A stretch of 49,125 nucleotides of DNA. It comes from DAOUEH01 sp034430515. GTDB lineage: Bacteria > Chloroflexota > Dehalococcoidia > Dehalococcoidales > RBG-16-60-22. Every line of letters begins with the position of its first letter. Position 1 is the first letter of the stretch. The stretch lies in assembly GCA_034430515.1 (NCBI GenBank), contig DAOUEP010000027.1, forward strand, positions 1 through 49,125. The letters are read 5' to 3'. A model generated the notes under the pieces. That model was given only the letters and a program-made list of their open reading frames with translations. It had not been told where the DNA came from and made no database searches. A program made the translations under genes and the position numbers. Shown piece by piece: positions 31,407-39,731 of this stretch.

Positions 31407-31959
31407 CGCGACCGAACTGAGAAAGGGAGTTATCATTGAGTTCGAAGGCAAGCTCTACCAGGTCATCGATCACCAGCACGTCAAGATGAAGCGGACGGCG
31501 CTGGCCAAGGTAAAGATGCGCGACATCACCGGCGGCCATACCATCGAGCGGTCTTTCCAGTCGGACGAGCGGCTGGTGCGGGCGCGCCTGGACGAGCGGC
31601 CGATGCAGTACCTCTACCACGACGGCGGGCTTTACTACTTCATGGACCAGGAGAGCTTCGAGCAGACGCCGCTGGCCGCCGAGCAGCTCGGCGACGGGGT
31701 GAATTATCTCAAGGAGGGCGTCACCATCGTCGAGGTGGCCAGCTACAAGGGCGACATCGTTGGCGTGACGCTGCCCATCACCGTCGAGCTGGCCGTCACC
31801 GATACCGATCCCGGCTTCAAGGGCGATACCGCCACCGGCGGCAGCAAGCCGGCCACGCTGGAGACGGGACTCTCCGTCCAGGTGCCCCTCTTCGTCAACG
31901 AGGGCGACATCATCAAGGTGGATACCCGCAGCGGCACCTACATCGAGAGGAGCGGCTAG
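31399..31959 (+). CDS. efp: elongation factor P with an unusual tip loop
   Basis: 186 aa, three beta-barrel domains. It relieves ribosome stalling at proline runs. Domain signatures RKGVIIEFEGKLYQVID and GDIVGVTLPITVELAVTDTDPGFKGDT are typical. The tip loop, where most EF-Ps have KPGKG with a Lys or Arg to be modified, reads HVKMKRTALAKVKMRD: one residue shorter and without the glycines, leaving K-R at the tip. No epmA, earP or ymfI-type modification gene is in the window. Confidence 0.95.
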   Translation: MINATELRKGVIIEFEGKLYQVIDHQHVKMKRTALAKVKMRDITGGHTIERSFQSDERLVRARLDERPMQYLYHDGGLYYFMDQESFEQTPLAAEQLGDGVNYLKEGVTIVEVASYKGDIVGVTLPITVELAVTDTDPGFKGDTATGGSKPATLETGLSVQVPLFVNEGDIIKVDTRSGTYIERSG

Positions 31960-31962
31960 CCC

Positions 31963-32625
31963 GTGCTCAAGGCCGACCTGCATATCCACAGCGAGTATTC
32001 CCTGGACTGCACCACGCCCCTGGAGCGCATCGTCGAGCGCTGCCGGGCGCTGGGGATAAACTGCATCGCCATCGCCGACCACGGCACCGCCGAAGGAGCG
32101 CTCAAGATGGCCAGAATCGCCCCCTTCCGCGTCATCGTCGCCGAGGAAATCCTGACCACCCAGGGTGAAATCATGGGCATGTTCCTCAAGGAGACCATTC
32201 CCAGCGGGCTCACCCCCGACGAGACGGTCAAGCGCATCAAGGCCCAGGGCGCTCTGGTGAACATCCCCCACCCCTTCGAGACGATGCGCGGCTCCGCCCT
32301 CAAAGACTGGTGCATCGAGGAAATCGCCAAATACATCGACCTCATGGAGGTCTTAAACTCGCGCAGCCCCTTCCCGGCCAACACCGAGCGGGCCAAGGCC
32401 TTCGCCGCCAAGCACGGCATCCCCGGCAGCGCCGGGTCGGACGCCCACTCCGTCCGCGAAATCGGCAACGCCTACGTGGAGATGCTGGAGTTTAACACCC
32501 CGCAGGAGTTCCTCCAGGCCCTGGCGCGGGGGCGCATCGGCGGGAGGCGCTCCAGCCCCCTGGTGCACTTCTACTCCACCTGGGCCAGATTACGGGGCAA
32601 GCTCTTCCCGCGGAGGCGGGCTTGA
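31963..32625 (+). CDS. PHP-domain metal-dependent phosphoesterase
   Basis: 220 aa from a GTG, 3 bases after efp. The PHP motifs are complete: ADLHIHSEYSLD, IADHGT, a Glu in VAEEI, PHPFE, and GSDAH. These bind two or three metals and hydrolyse phosphoesters; the family covers nucleotidases and histidinol phosphatases, and the substrate is unknown. Overlaps the next gene by 4 bases. Confidence 0.87.
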   Translation: MLKADLHIHSEYSLDCTTPLERIVERCRALGINCIAIADHGTAEGALKMARIAPFRVIVAEEILTTQGEIMGMFLKETIPSGLTPDETVKRIKAQGALVNIPHPFETMRGSALKDWCIEEIAKYIDLMEVLNSRSPFPANTERAKAFAAKHGIPGSAGSDAHSVREIGNAYVEMLEFNTPQEFLQALARGRIGGRRSSPLVHFYSTWARLRGKLFPRRRA

Positions 32626-33455
32626 GCCGCTACCGCATCGGCTGGTTCGCCACCGGCCGGGGCACCGGCTCGCGGGCGCTGCTGCGGGCCGCCTGGGAAG
32701 CCATTGCCTCCGGCCGGCTCGACGCCGAGATAAATTTCGTCTTCTGCAACCGCGGGCGCGGCGAGACCGAGGCCACCGACGGCTTTCTGGATATGGTCGA
32801 GGGCTACGGCCTGCCGCTTATCACCTGTTCTTACCGGGACTACCGTAAACAGGTAGGCGCGCCACGCCCCGACCCCGCTGCCCCGATGCCCCAATGGCGC
32901 ATCGACTACGACCGCGAGGTAATGAAGCGCCTTAAGGGATACCACCCCGATTTGTGCCTGCTGGCGGGCTACATGCTGATTAACGGCCCGGAGCTTTCCT
33001 ATAAGTACGACTTCCTCAACCTGCACCCCGCCGCCCCGGACGGGCCCGCCGGCACCTGGCAGCAGGTCATCTGGAAACTCATCGAGAGCGGCGCCGCTAC
33101 CCAGGGGGTGAAGCTGCACGTGGCCATCCCGGAGCTGGACGTGGGCCCCACGGCCGCTTACTGCCTCTTTCCCATCCGCGGCAAGCCTTTTGATAAGCTC
33201 TGGGAGGAAATTGAGGGTAAGTCCGTGGCCGAAGTTAAGGAAACACAGGGCGAGGATAACGCCCTCTTTAAGGAAATCCGCCGCCACGGCGCGGCGCGGG
33301 AACTGCCGCTGGTGGTGGCCACGCTGCGGGCCTTCAGCCAGGGGCGGGTGAAAATCACGCCCGATAAAAAAGTGGCCGATTCTTCGGGTAAGCTTATCGG
33401 GGGGTATGACCTCACCGCCGAGATTGATGAAGCTGTCAAAGGCGAGCTGGGCTAG
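32622..33455 (+). CDS. formyltransferase-family protein (PurN-like)
   Basis: 277 aa from a TTG coupled to the PHP gene. A PurN-like core is seen: GWFATGRGTGSRALLRAA, INFVFCNRGRG, PDLCLLAGYMLI, the formyltransferase motif NLHPAAPDGPAGTW (usual NIHPSLLP) and GVKLHVAIPELDVGP. The Asn-His pair is kept and the late Asp (ELDVGP) matches the catalytic triad. True PurN is about 200 aa; this one has an insertion and a long C-terminus, so the substrate may differ from glycinamide ribonucleotide. It is the last gene of the pepP-efp run. Confidence 0.8.
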   Translation: MSRYRIGWFATGRGTGSRALLRAAWEAIASGRLDAEINFVFCNRGRGETEATDGFLDMVEGYGLPLITCSYRDYRKQVGAPRPDPAAPMPQWRIDYDREVMKRLKGYHPDLCLLAGYMLINGPELSYKYDFLNLHPAAPDGPAGTWQQVIWKLIESGAATQGVKLHVAIPELDVGPTAAYCLFPIRGKPFDKLWEEIEGKSVAEVKETQGEDNALFKEIRRHGAARELPLVVATLRAFSQGRVKITPDKKVADSSGKLIGGYDLTAEIDEAVKGELG

Positions 33456-33476
33456 CTGTAATTTTTAGTTTTCTTT

Positions 33477-33812
33477 AAGACGGGGTAGATTCTTTACCTC
33501 ACCCCCTGTATCCCCCTCTCCAAACTCAGTATCAGGAAAAACCATTTGTTCTTTGTTTGGAGAGGGGGAATTTTCATTAAGAGGGGCTAGCGCCCCTCTT
33601 CGCGGGCTACTCCCTGTAGTTAAATCCTTCTCACTCTCCCTTTACGAAAGGGAGACGATAGCCTTGTTCTTAAGGATTACCACCGGCAACCCGTTGGTTT
33701 GTCCCCCTTTGTAAAGGGGGATTAAAGGAGGATTTCAGAGGGGTAAAGGGGTGGCATCTCCGAGCTAAGCGGCGGATGCCGCGAGGGCGGCCAGGGTGGG
33801 AATAGATATCTA
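33477..33812 (+). repeat. dispersed modular repeat, copy F (inner cassette inverted)
   Basis: A terminator-like hairpin (AAGAGGGGC / GCGCCCCTCTT, about 33580-33600) precedes the inner cassette at 33622-33735. Read on the minus strand the cassette aligns with that of copy D, including the GGTTGCCGG stretch and both palindromes, so it is flipped relative to the downstream GCGGCGGATGCCGC module and core (33794-33808), which keep the usual orientation. It holds no gene. It ends at the tRNA-Ser gene. Confidence 0.85.
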
Positions 33813-33818
33813 AGTGGG

Positions 33819-33907
<89 letters not shown>

Positions 33908-33951
33908 GCGCTCTTATTGTAGCAGATTACGATAGCGGTTGAGTAGATTGG

Positions 33952-34041
33952 TGGCGGAGAGGGTGGGATTCGAACCCACGCTACGCTTGCACGTAGACCG
34001 CTTTTCGAGAGCGGCACCATAAACCACTCGGACACCTCTCC
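33952..34041 (-). tRNA. tRNA-Ser (anticodon CGA)
   Basis: Minus strand class II tRNA with acceptor GGAGAGG / CCTCTCC, anticodon loop CTCGAAA, a variable arm CTACG..CGTAG and encoded CCA at 33954-33952. It sits 44 bases upstream of the other tRNA-Ser and is probably a duplicate with a changed anticodon. Confidence 0.95.
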
Positions 34042-34095
34042 GCGGCTACTAAATTTTAACGGAAAAGGGGGCGGAGAGCAAGGGTGGGCTTGCCG

Positions 34096-34560
34096 TTACG
34101 TCATCCGGTACAGGCGGTGCAGGTAAGCCTTAAAGCCGTGTTTCTTCCAGAAAGGGTAGCCTACTTGATTTGCCGCGGCCACATCCAGCTCAATCATGTC
34201 GATGTCCCGGGTCTTGAACCAGTCGAGTATCGCCGCCATCAGGTTGGAGCCGACGCCGCGGCGGCGGTAGTCGGCCCTGACCGCCATTTCGTCGATGAAT
34301 CCGTATTTTTCTCTTTTAAAGGCCGGAGATGAGTTTTTCACCTGGGCAATGGCGTGGCCGATGACCTGGCCTCCCTCTAGGGCGACCAGGACGAGGTTAT
34401 TCTCGCCGGCCATGATTTCTCTGAGGTGCTCCCCGAAACCCTCGCGGACGTTGGTCACCATGGGGTAGCGCGGGTCGATATTCTCATGAAAGCGGGCGAA
34501 CTCTTCCCAGCAGTCGATAATGCCGGGGACGTGAGAGTCCTCCGCCGGGACTATCTCCAT
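34096..34560 (-). CDS. GNAT-family N-acetyltransferase
   Basis: 154 aa. The acetyl-CoA binding motif A is IDEMAVRADYRRRGVGSNLM (RRRGVG pyrophosphate loop), followed by the C-terminal FWKKHGFKAY motif B. The substrate is unknown. It lies 4 bases after the cupin gene, probably in the same transcript. Confidence 0.9.
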   Translation of the reverse strand: MEIVPAEDSHVPGIIDCWEEFARFHENIDPRYPMVTNVREGFGEHLREIMAGENNLVLVALEGGQVIGHAIAQVKNSSPAFKREKYGFIDEMAVRADYRRRGVGSNLMAAILDWFKTRDIDMIELDVAAANQVGYPFWKKHGFKAYLHRLYRMT

Positions 34561-34564
34561 CCCG

Positions 34565-35047
34565 CTACCCCGTCTCGCCGATGAAATTGACCGTGGCTGG
34601 CTTCTGCACCTTGAGGTCTTCCTCGAAGTAGGCGTCGCGGGTGCCGCCCTCGCCGACGAGCATGATTTCCAGCTGGATAATGGGCCTATCCACGCGGGTA
34701 ATCTCCAGCGGGCAGTGGGGGAAGCCCTCCGGCAGGTAGACGATGGTGGGGCTGGTGAAGACGTGCTTTTCCATCTCCTCGCCCAGGTAGATGACCACCT
34801 CCGCCCCGAAATCCTCCGGGTCGTTGGGGTTGCCGCCGTACCAGCAGAGCAGCTCGTGGAAGTTGTGGGTGTGGCAGGGGTTATCCGAGACGAACGGCCT
34901 GGTGACGAACTGGAGGCCCATCGACATATTAAAGCCGAGCTGGTCGTGGCGCGCCATCAGCCCGTCGAAGACGACCCGGCCGTCGTCGCCGGCGCATACC
35001 TGGATGTGGGGCGGGTGGGTCACGTATTTATCGTATTTCTTCGCCAT
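34565..35047 (-). CDS. cupin-like protein
   Basis: 160 aa. A cupin metal motif is suggested by NPCHTHNFHELLCWYGGNP (His-His..Glu) and the second motif LPEGFPHCPLEI. The fold probably binds one metal ion; the substrate is not recognised. AGGAGG lies 6 bases before the ATG and a strong promoter is further upstream. The acetyltransferase gene follows. Confidence 0.72.
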   Translation of the reverse strand: MAKKYDKYVTHPPHIQVCAGDDGRVVFDGLMARHDQLGFNMSMGLQFVTRPFVSDNPCHTHNFHELLCWYGGNPNDPEDFGAEVVIYLGEEMEKHVFTSPTIVYLPEGFPHCPLEITRVDRPIIQLEIMLVGEGGTRDAYFEEDLKVQKPATVNFIGETG

Positions 35048-35094
35048 GGGGGGCCTCCTGTAAGGTATTTTGCTAACGGGGCGCTAACGGGAGA

Positions 35095-35124
35095 ATTCTA
35101 GTCTATCGGTTTCGCCGCTGTCAA
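35095..35124 (-). promoter_or_regulatory. promoter of the cupin-GNAT operon
   Basis: Minus strand TTGACA (35124-35119), 18-base spacer, TAGAAT (35100-35095). Confidence 0.68.
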
Positions 35125-35145
35125 CGCGGCGCGGCGCCCGTCCGG

Positions 35146-35790
35146 CTACCCGTCCGGCGCTGAGTCGTCGGCGGGAGCCTCGGCCTGCTCGCGCTCGCGG
35201 AGCCAGCGCTTGAGCTCGTCGAGGGCGGGCGGGGCCACGTAGAATAGCTGGATATCCGGCGGGAAGTTAACCTGGTGTCCCTCCCGCATCAGCAGCAGGC
35301 CGATTTCGTCGGCCCCGAGCGTTTTGTCTATCCGGGCGGCCAGGTGCTCCGTCCGCTTCCGGGCGGCCTCCTGGTAGGCCTCGTAGACTTTGGTGACGAC
35401 CCTGGGGTTCTGCAGGCCGATGAGGAGGCAGCGGCTCCAGTCCATGAACTCGCTGAGGATGTCGGCGTCCTCCAGCGCCTCCAGCTGCGCCTTTTGCTGG
35501 CGGCAGGCCTGGACGAGATTGTGGCTGGCCTCGTTCAGCCCGGCGACGGTCTTATCTCCCTCGTCCCCGGCGACGGCCACCAGCTCGTGGTAGACGCGCT
35601 TGACCTCCCCCAGCTTGGCGGCCAGGTCGCTAATCTGGCCGTTTACCTGCTGCCAGTACCTGGCGAAGATGGCCAGGTATTCTTCCGGCGCGTCCTCGGT
35701 GCGGTAGATCAGGGGGACGAAAAGGAGCTTGCGCCCCTTTTTAAAGTCCGCCGCCGGCGGTTTTTCTATCTTTCCCAGTTCCTCGGGCAT
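35146..35790 (-). CDS. protein of unknown function, mostly helical
   Basis: 214 aa, not recognised. It starts with a conserved-looking ADFKKGRKLLFVPLIYRTEDAPEEY region (split here as seen at about 14-40), then long helices with coiled-coil character (about 50-110, QISDLAAKLGEVKRVYHELV) and a C-terminal acidic tail. No signal peptide, membrane segment or catalytic motif is visible. It lies in a same-strand run with the zinc-ribbon and nucleotidyltransferase genes. Confidence 0.7.
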   Translation of the reverse strand: MPEELGKIEKPPAADFKKGRKLLFVPLIYRTEDAPEEYLAIFARYWQQVNGQISDLAAKLGEVKRVYHELVAVAGDEGDKTVAGLNEASHNLVQACRQQKAQLEALEDADILSEFMDWSRCLLIGLQNPRVVTKVYEAYQEAARKRTEHLAARIDKTLGADEIGLLLMREGHQVNFPPDIQLFYVAPPALDELKRWLREREQAEAPADDSAPDG

Positions 35791-35838
35791 GGTTCCTCCA
35801 CCGTCCTTTCCCGGAAAGGCGTTTCGGGCCGGGCTGAG

Positions 35839-36024
35839 CTAGTGTATCTTGCGGGCGCAGCCGCGGCAGACGATGACCACCGGCGAGAAGCGGTTAAGAC
35901 GGGTCATCTCTTCCAGGGGCCTTTCCTGCTGGCACCACTGGCACCGGAAGGTAATGCTGTCGGTCGGGGTCTTTTTAGCGGCTGTCTTCGCCCTAGTCTT
36001 GGGCTTGGGCTTGGCTTCGGTCAT
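35839..36024 (-). CDS. small zinc-ribbon protein
   Basis: 61 aa. A Lys/Thr-rich basic N-terminus (about 1-22) precedes CQWCQQERPLEEM and CRGCARKIH, a CxxC..CxxC zinc ribbon. Small size and basic tail suggest nucleic-acid binding; no function is known. It starts 14 bases after the nucleotidyltransferase gene. Confidence 0.7.
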   Translation of the reverse strand: MTEAKPKPKTRAKTAAKKTPTDSITFRCQWCQQERPLEEMTRLNRFSPVVIVCRGCARKIH

Positions 36025-36038
36025 GGTATCTCCTCGCT

Positions 36039-37037
36039 TTATAGTGTCAGCGGCGCGCGCTTGTCCGGCGTTACCACCGCGCCGTCGATTTTCTCGTTTG
36101 GGGCGATACGGCCGCCGGAGCTGACGATGCAGTTATGCAGCCGGGCCCCTTCGGCCACGGTGACGCCGTCCCAGAGGATGGCGTTTTCCAGCCGGGCGTT
36201 CTGGCCGATGCGGCTGCCGGCGCCGATGACGACCGGCGCTTTGAGCGCCGCCGACGGGTGCACGACGACGTCCTCGCCGCGGATGATGCCGTCGCTATCT
36301 ATGTCCCCCAGCAGCGGGCTGCGGGTGCGGCCCGCCATCAGGTCAGCGTTGAGGGCGAAGTACTTGGCCGGGGTGCCCATGTCCAGCCAGTAGCCCCGGA
36401 AGGGATAGCCGTAGACGGGGCGGCCCATCTCCAACAGGGCGGGGAAAAGCCCCCGCTCGAACATATAGTGCCCCTCCGGGATGTAGCCGAGCACCTCCGG
36501 CTCCAGGATGTAAGTACCGGCGTTTATCCAGTGAGTGGTGGCCTCCTCGCGGGGCGGCTTCTCGATGAAGGCCCGGACGCGGTTATCATCGTCCGTCTCC
36601 ACCACGCCGAAGGCGCTGGGGTCTTCCACCCAGGTCAGCGAGATGCTGGCGGCGGCCTGGCGGGCGCGGTGGGTGGCCAGCATATCGGCCAGGTCGAGGT
36701 CGGTGAAGACATCACCGTTGAGGACGAAGAAGGTGCTCCCCAGGTGCGCCTCGGCGTTCTTGACCGCCCCGGCGGTGCCCCGCGGCGGCTCCTCCAGGCA
36801 GTAGGAAAGCCGCACGCCGAAGTCGCCCCCGTCGCCGAAATAGCCCCGGATGGCGTCGGGGAGGTAGCTCAACGTGAGGATAATGTCCTCGATGCCGAAG
36901 TGCCGCAGGCAGGCGATGGTGTGCTCCAGGAAGGGCCGGTTGAGCACCGGCACCATCGGCTTGGGACGCCCGTCGGTGAGCGGCTGGAGCCGCGTCCCCG
37001 GGCCGCCTACCAGAATCACCGCCGCCAGCTTTTGCAA
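36039..37037 (-). CDS. sugar-1-phosphate nucleotidyltransferase with hexapeptide-repeat tail
   Basis: 332 aa. The N-terminal nucleotidyltransferase domain has LVGGPGTRLQPLTDGRPKPM, the loop that binds the NTP, plus LNGDVFTDLD (metal Asp) and FIEKP. The C-terminal part (about 245-332) has left-handed beta-helix repeats (IIRGEDVVV, PVVIGAGSRIGQNA). This layout fits mannose-1-phosphate guanylyltransferase or glucose-1-phosphate thymidylyl/uridylyltransferase-like enzymes; the sugar and nucleotide cannot be fixed from sequence alone. Confidence 0.85.
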   Translation of the reverse strand: MQKLAAVILVGGPGTRLQPLTDGRPKPMVPVLNRPFLEHTIACLRHFGIEDIILTLSYLPDAIRGYFGDGGDFGVRLSYCLEEPPRGTAGAVKNAEAHLGSTFFVLNGDVFTDLDLADMLATHRARQAAASISLTWVEDPSAFGVVETDDDNRVRAFIEKPPREEATTHWINAGTYILEPEVLGYIPEGHYMFERGLFPALLEMGRPVYGYPFRGYWLDMGTPAKYFALNADLMAGRTRSPLLGDIDSDGIIRGEDVVVHPSAALKAPVVIGAGSRIGQNARLENAILWDGVTVAEGARLHNCIVSSGGRIAPNEKIDGAVVTPDKRAPLTL

Positions 37038-37089
37038 AAGTGCCTCCCTTTCACGCCGTTATCAGGTTTCGGGACTTGCTTCCGGATTG

Positions 37090-37095
37090 ATTATA
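37090..37095 (-). promoter_or_regulatory. extended -10 of the nucleotidyltransferase operon
   Basis: Minus strand TGC-TATAAT, with the -10 at 37095-37090, about 55 bases before the ATG. The -35 region is weak and lies in the end of the antiporter gene. Confidence 0.4.
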
Positions 37096-37103
37096 GCATC
37101 AGT

Positions 37104-38105
37104 TCAGGCCAGGACGAAACTGAGGTAGGTGCTGGCCAGAAAGAGGACGATAAGGCTTAAGTTGCACCAGTTGAGGCGCAGGAACCGCCGCGGCCGGAGA
37201 TGCAGCCCCACCAGAAAGACGATGGTCATCAGGGCGACGGCCCCCGCCGTGACGGCGTTGCCCTCGGAGACCTCCGCCAGGATAGGGCCGCGGGTGTAAA
37301 TCAGGTCGATGACGGGGATTATCGTCAGGTTGAAGAGGTTAGAGCCGATGAGGTTGGCCACGGCCATATCGGTAGCCCCGATGCGCATGGCCGTGAAGGA
37401 AACGGTTATCTCTGGCAGGGTGGTGGTGAAGGCCAGAAAGAGGCTCCCCACGAAGCTCTGCCCCCAGCCGGTGGCCGCCGCCAGGTCGTTGCCGATGGTG
37501 GCCAGCCAGATGCCGGCGCCGATGATGAACGCCGCCGAGATGGCAAAATAGATGTAGACCCGCCGCATGGGCGTGTCTTCCGGGTAGAGGCTGATTGCCT
37601 CTTCTTTCGGCTGCTTCTTATCGAACTTGAAGATACGCCAGACCGCCACCACGTAAAAGACGATGATGATGGGGGTGTACCAGCCTATCCAGCCCAGCGC
37701 CATCGCCGAGAAGTGGGTGCTGATGAAGATGAAAAGGCCCACCAGCACCACCAGCCCCAGGCTGAACCAGGCGGTGGGCCGGTGCGCCGGGCTGGCCTGC
37801 GAGATGATGGAGCCGTTACGGTGGGCGATGTCCAGCGCCGCCAGGTTGAAGAGATTGAAGGCGTTGGCCCCGATGAGGTCGCCCACGGTGAGATTGGGGG
37901 CGCTGATCAAAGTGACGGAGCTGATGCCGGTAAAAAGCTCGGGGAGGGAGGTGATGATGGAGATGGCGATGACACCCATCCACACCTGGCCGATGCCGGT
38001 GCGGTCGGCGATGATATCCCCGTACCTGGCGACGTTGCGTCCGGCAACCAGAATGACCAGTATGCAGACGACCAGCTTCAGCCAGACCAGATACGCATCC
38101 ATCAT
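37104..38105 (-). CDS. CaCA-type cation antiporter (YrbG-like)
   Basis: 333 aa from the ATG at 38105. Two inverted halves each carry the alpha-repeat typical of sodium/calcium exchangers: SIITSLPELFTGISSVT with GDLIGANAFNLFNL, and TTLPEITVSFTAMRIGA with NLIGSNLFNLTIIP. About ten membrane segments are present. It exchanges Ca2+ or another cation for Na+ or H+. An upstream ATG (38117) lies before the predicted transcription start, so 38105 is preferred; the leader is then only about five bases. Confidence 0.87.
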   Translation of the reverse strand: MMDAYLVWLKLVVCILVILVAGRNVARYGDIIADRTGIGQVWMGVIAISIITSLPELFTGISSVTLISAPNLTVGDLIGANAFNLFNLAALDIAHRNGSIISQASPAHRPTAWFSLGLVVLVGLFIFISTHFSAMALGWIGWYTPIIIVFYVVAVWRIFKFDKKQPKEEAISLYPEDTPMRRVYIYFAISAAFIIGAGIWLATIGNDLAAATGWGQSFVGSLFLAFTTTLPEITVSFTAMRIGATDMAVANLIGSNLFNLTIIPVIDLIYTRGPILAEVSEGNAVTAGAVALMTIVFLVGLHLRPRRFLRLNWCNLSLIVLFLASTYLSFVLA

Positions 38106-38117
38106 ACCGTTACCCAT

Positions 38118-38146
38118 ACTTTAAGATGGCGGCCCGGTAATGTCAA
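38118..38146 (-). promoter_or_regulatory. promoter of the CaCA antiporter
   Basis: Minus strand TTGACA (38146-38141), 17-base spacer, TAAAGT (38123-38118). The start is near 38111. Confidence 0.62.
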
Positions 38147-38149
38147 TAT

Positions 38150-38179
38150 TTGCGGGCGGCGTGCCATACCTGATACAAT
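38150..38179 (+). promoter_or_regulatory. promoter of the ion transporter at 38.2 kb
   Basis: TTGCGG (38150-38155), 18-base spacer, TACAAT (38174-38179). It is back to back with the opposing antiporter promoter. Confidence 0.5.
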
Positions 38180-38218
38180 AGATTGCCGGTTCGTGGTCCG
38201 GGCCGGCGTGCTTTGACT

Positions 38219-39574
38219 ATGGAACTGAGCCAAATTCTGGCCATCATCATCTTCGCCGTAATGCTCGGCGTTATCATCAGCGATAAAATCCCCCGCTATA
38301 TCCCGGCGCTCATCGGCGGCGCGCTGATGATATTCGTCGTCTTCCTGGGGGTGATGCGGAGCGCCGACTCGGTCTGGCACGTCCTCAACCTGGCCCAGCT
38401 GGGCGAGGCCGTCTTCTGGTTCCCCGGCAGCCAGCACGTGGAGTCCTACGGCGTCAACTGGCAGACCATCATCTTCATCGGCGGGATGATGATAATGGTG
38501 GCCGGCATGGAGCGGGTGGGCTTTTTCCGCTGGATTTGCCTCTTCGCGGCGCGCCTGGTGGGCTGCCGGGTCATTCCGCTGCTGATTGCCTTCATGCTCA
38601 TCTCCGGCTTTCTCTCCATGTTCATCGATTCCATCACGGTGCTCCTCTTCCTGAGCATGGTGACCATCGAGCTGGCGCGGCTGCTCAAGTTCGACCCGGT
38701 GCCGGTCATCGTCGCCGAGATATTCGCCGCCAATACCGGCGGCGCCGCTACCATGAGCGGCGACCCCCCCAATATCATCATCGGCACCGCGCTGGGCTAT
38801 AATTTCTTCGATTTCGCCGCCAATACCGGCGTCATCGCCTGGGCAGGTATGGTCTTTATCATCGGCTATTTCTACTTCATCTTCCGCCGCAGCCTCAAGC
38901 AGGATACAACCCCCGCCGAAATCATGCAGGTCTGCCCGGTGCCCTCCGCCGCCATCACCAACCGCCGCCTCTTCTACATCGTCAGCGGCCTCTTTTTGGT
39001 CATCGTCGTCCTCATCGTCACCCACGCCGAGTCGGGCCTCTCGGTGGCCAGCATCGGCGTCATCGCCGCCATCCTGACGCTGCTGGTGGATTTAAAGAGC
39101 GCCAGGGAGGTCTTCAGGGGCGTCAACTGGCAAACACTGGTCTTTTTCCTGGGGCTTTTCGTGGCCGTGGGCGGGCTGGAGGAGACCGGCATCCTGGAGA
39201 TGATTGCCAAATTCATCGGCGACGCCTCCGGCGGCAACATCACCGTGGCCATACCCTTTATCCTGTGGATATCGGCCTTCGCCTCGGCGGTGGTGGATAA
39301 TATCCCCTTCGCCGCCACTATGGTGCCCGTCATTAAAGATTTAGCCCTGGTCGGCGGGATGAGCCTGCCGACGCTCGCCTGGACGCTGGCCCTGGGCACC
39401 GACCTCGGCGGCAACGCCACCCCCATCGGCGCCTCCGCCAACGTGGTGGGCACCTCAATTTCCGCCAAGGAGGGCTATCCCATCAGCTGGGGGCGGTTCA
39501 TCAAGTTAGCCCTGCCGCCGATGATCATCGTGGTGGCCATTTCCCACCTCCTCCTCGTCCTGCGCTACGCCTAA
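38219..39574 (+). CDS. ArsB/NhaD-type ion transporter (IT superfamily)
   Basis: 451 aa from the ATG at 38219. About 11-12 membrane segments with two reentrant motifs: EIFAANTGGAATMSGDPPNI in the first half and TDLGGNATPIGASANVVG in the second, the pattern of the ArsB/NhaD/CitT group. It could be a Na+/H+ antiporter (NhaD) or an arsenite/anion permease (ArsB-like, COG1055); no ars genes are adjacent, so cation exchange is slightly favoured. No clear ribosome site is seen before the chosen ATG. Confidence 0.85.
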   Translation: MELSQILAIIIFAVMLGVIISDKIPRYIPALIGGALMIFVVFLGVMRSADSVWHVLNLAQLGEAVFWFPGSQHVESYGVNWQTIIFIGGMMIMVAGMERVGFFRWICLFAARLVGCRVIPLLIAFMLISGFLSMFIDSITVLLFLSMVTIELARLLKFDPVPVIVAEIFAANTGGAATMSGDPPNIIIGTALGYNFFDFAANTGVIAWAGMVFIIGYFYFIFRRSLKQDTTPAEIMQVCPVPSAAITNRRLFYIVSGLFLVIVVLIVTHAESGLSVASIGVIAAILTLLVDLKSAREVFRGVNWQTLVFFLGLFVAVGGLEETGILEMIAKFIGDASGGNITVAIPFILWISAFASAVVDNIPFAATMVPVIKDLALVGGMSLPTLAWTLALGTDLGGNATPIGASANVVGTSISAKEGYPISWGRFIKLALPPMIIVVAISHLLLVLRYA

Positions 39575-39598
39575 ACCGCGTTAAAACTCCCCGGCAGG

Positions 39599-39628
39599 TT
39601 GTCAGATACGGAGATTTTATAGTAAAAT
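39599..39628 (+). promoter_or_regulatory. promoter of tRNA-Arg and probably of the por-nuo operon
   Basis: TTGTCA (39599-39604), 18-base spacer, TAAAAT (39623-39628). The start near 39635 is 3 bases before the tRNA. No other promoter is visible in the 21 bases between tRNA and the first por gene. Confidence 0.62.
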
Positions 39629-39637
39629 TTAATGATT

Positions 39638-39710
39638 GCCCCTGTAGCTCAGGTGGATAGAGCACCGGCCTCCGGAGCCGGGCGCGAGCGTTCAAGTCGC
39701 TCCAGGGGCG
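39638..39710 (+). tRNA. tRNA-Arg (anticodon CCG)
   Basis: Acceptor GCCCCTG / CAGGGGC, anticodon loop CTCCGGA, T loop TTCAAGT. No CCA is encoded (TTT follows), unlike the five other tRNA genes in the window. It lies 21 bases before the first por gene. Confidence 0.94.
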
Positions 39711-39731
39711 TTTTTAGTTACGGAGACAAAG

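Noticed and set aside
38106..38117. ATG at 38117 as start of the CaCA antiporter
   Set aside because: It lies upstream of the predicted transcription start and adds four residues before the first helix.
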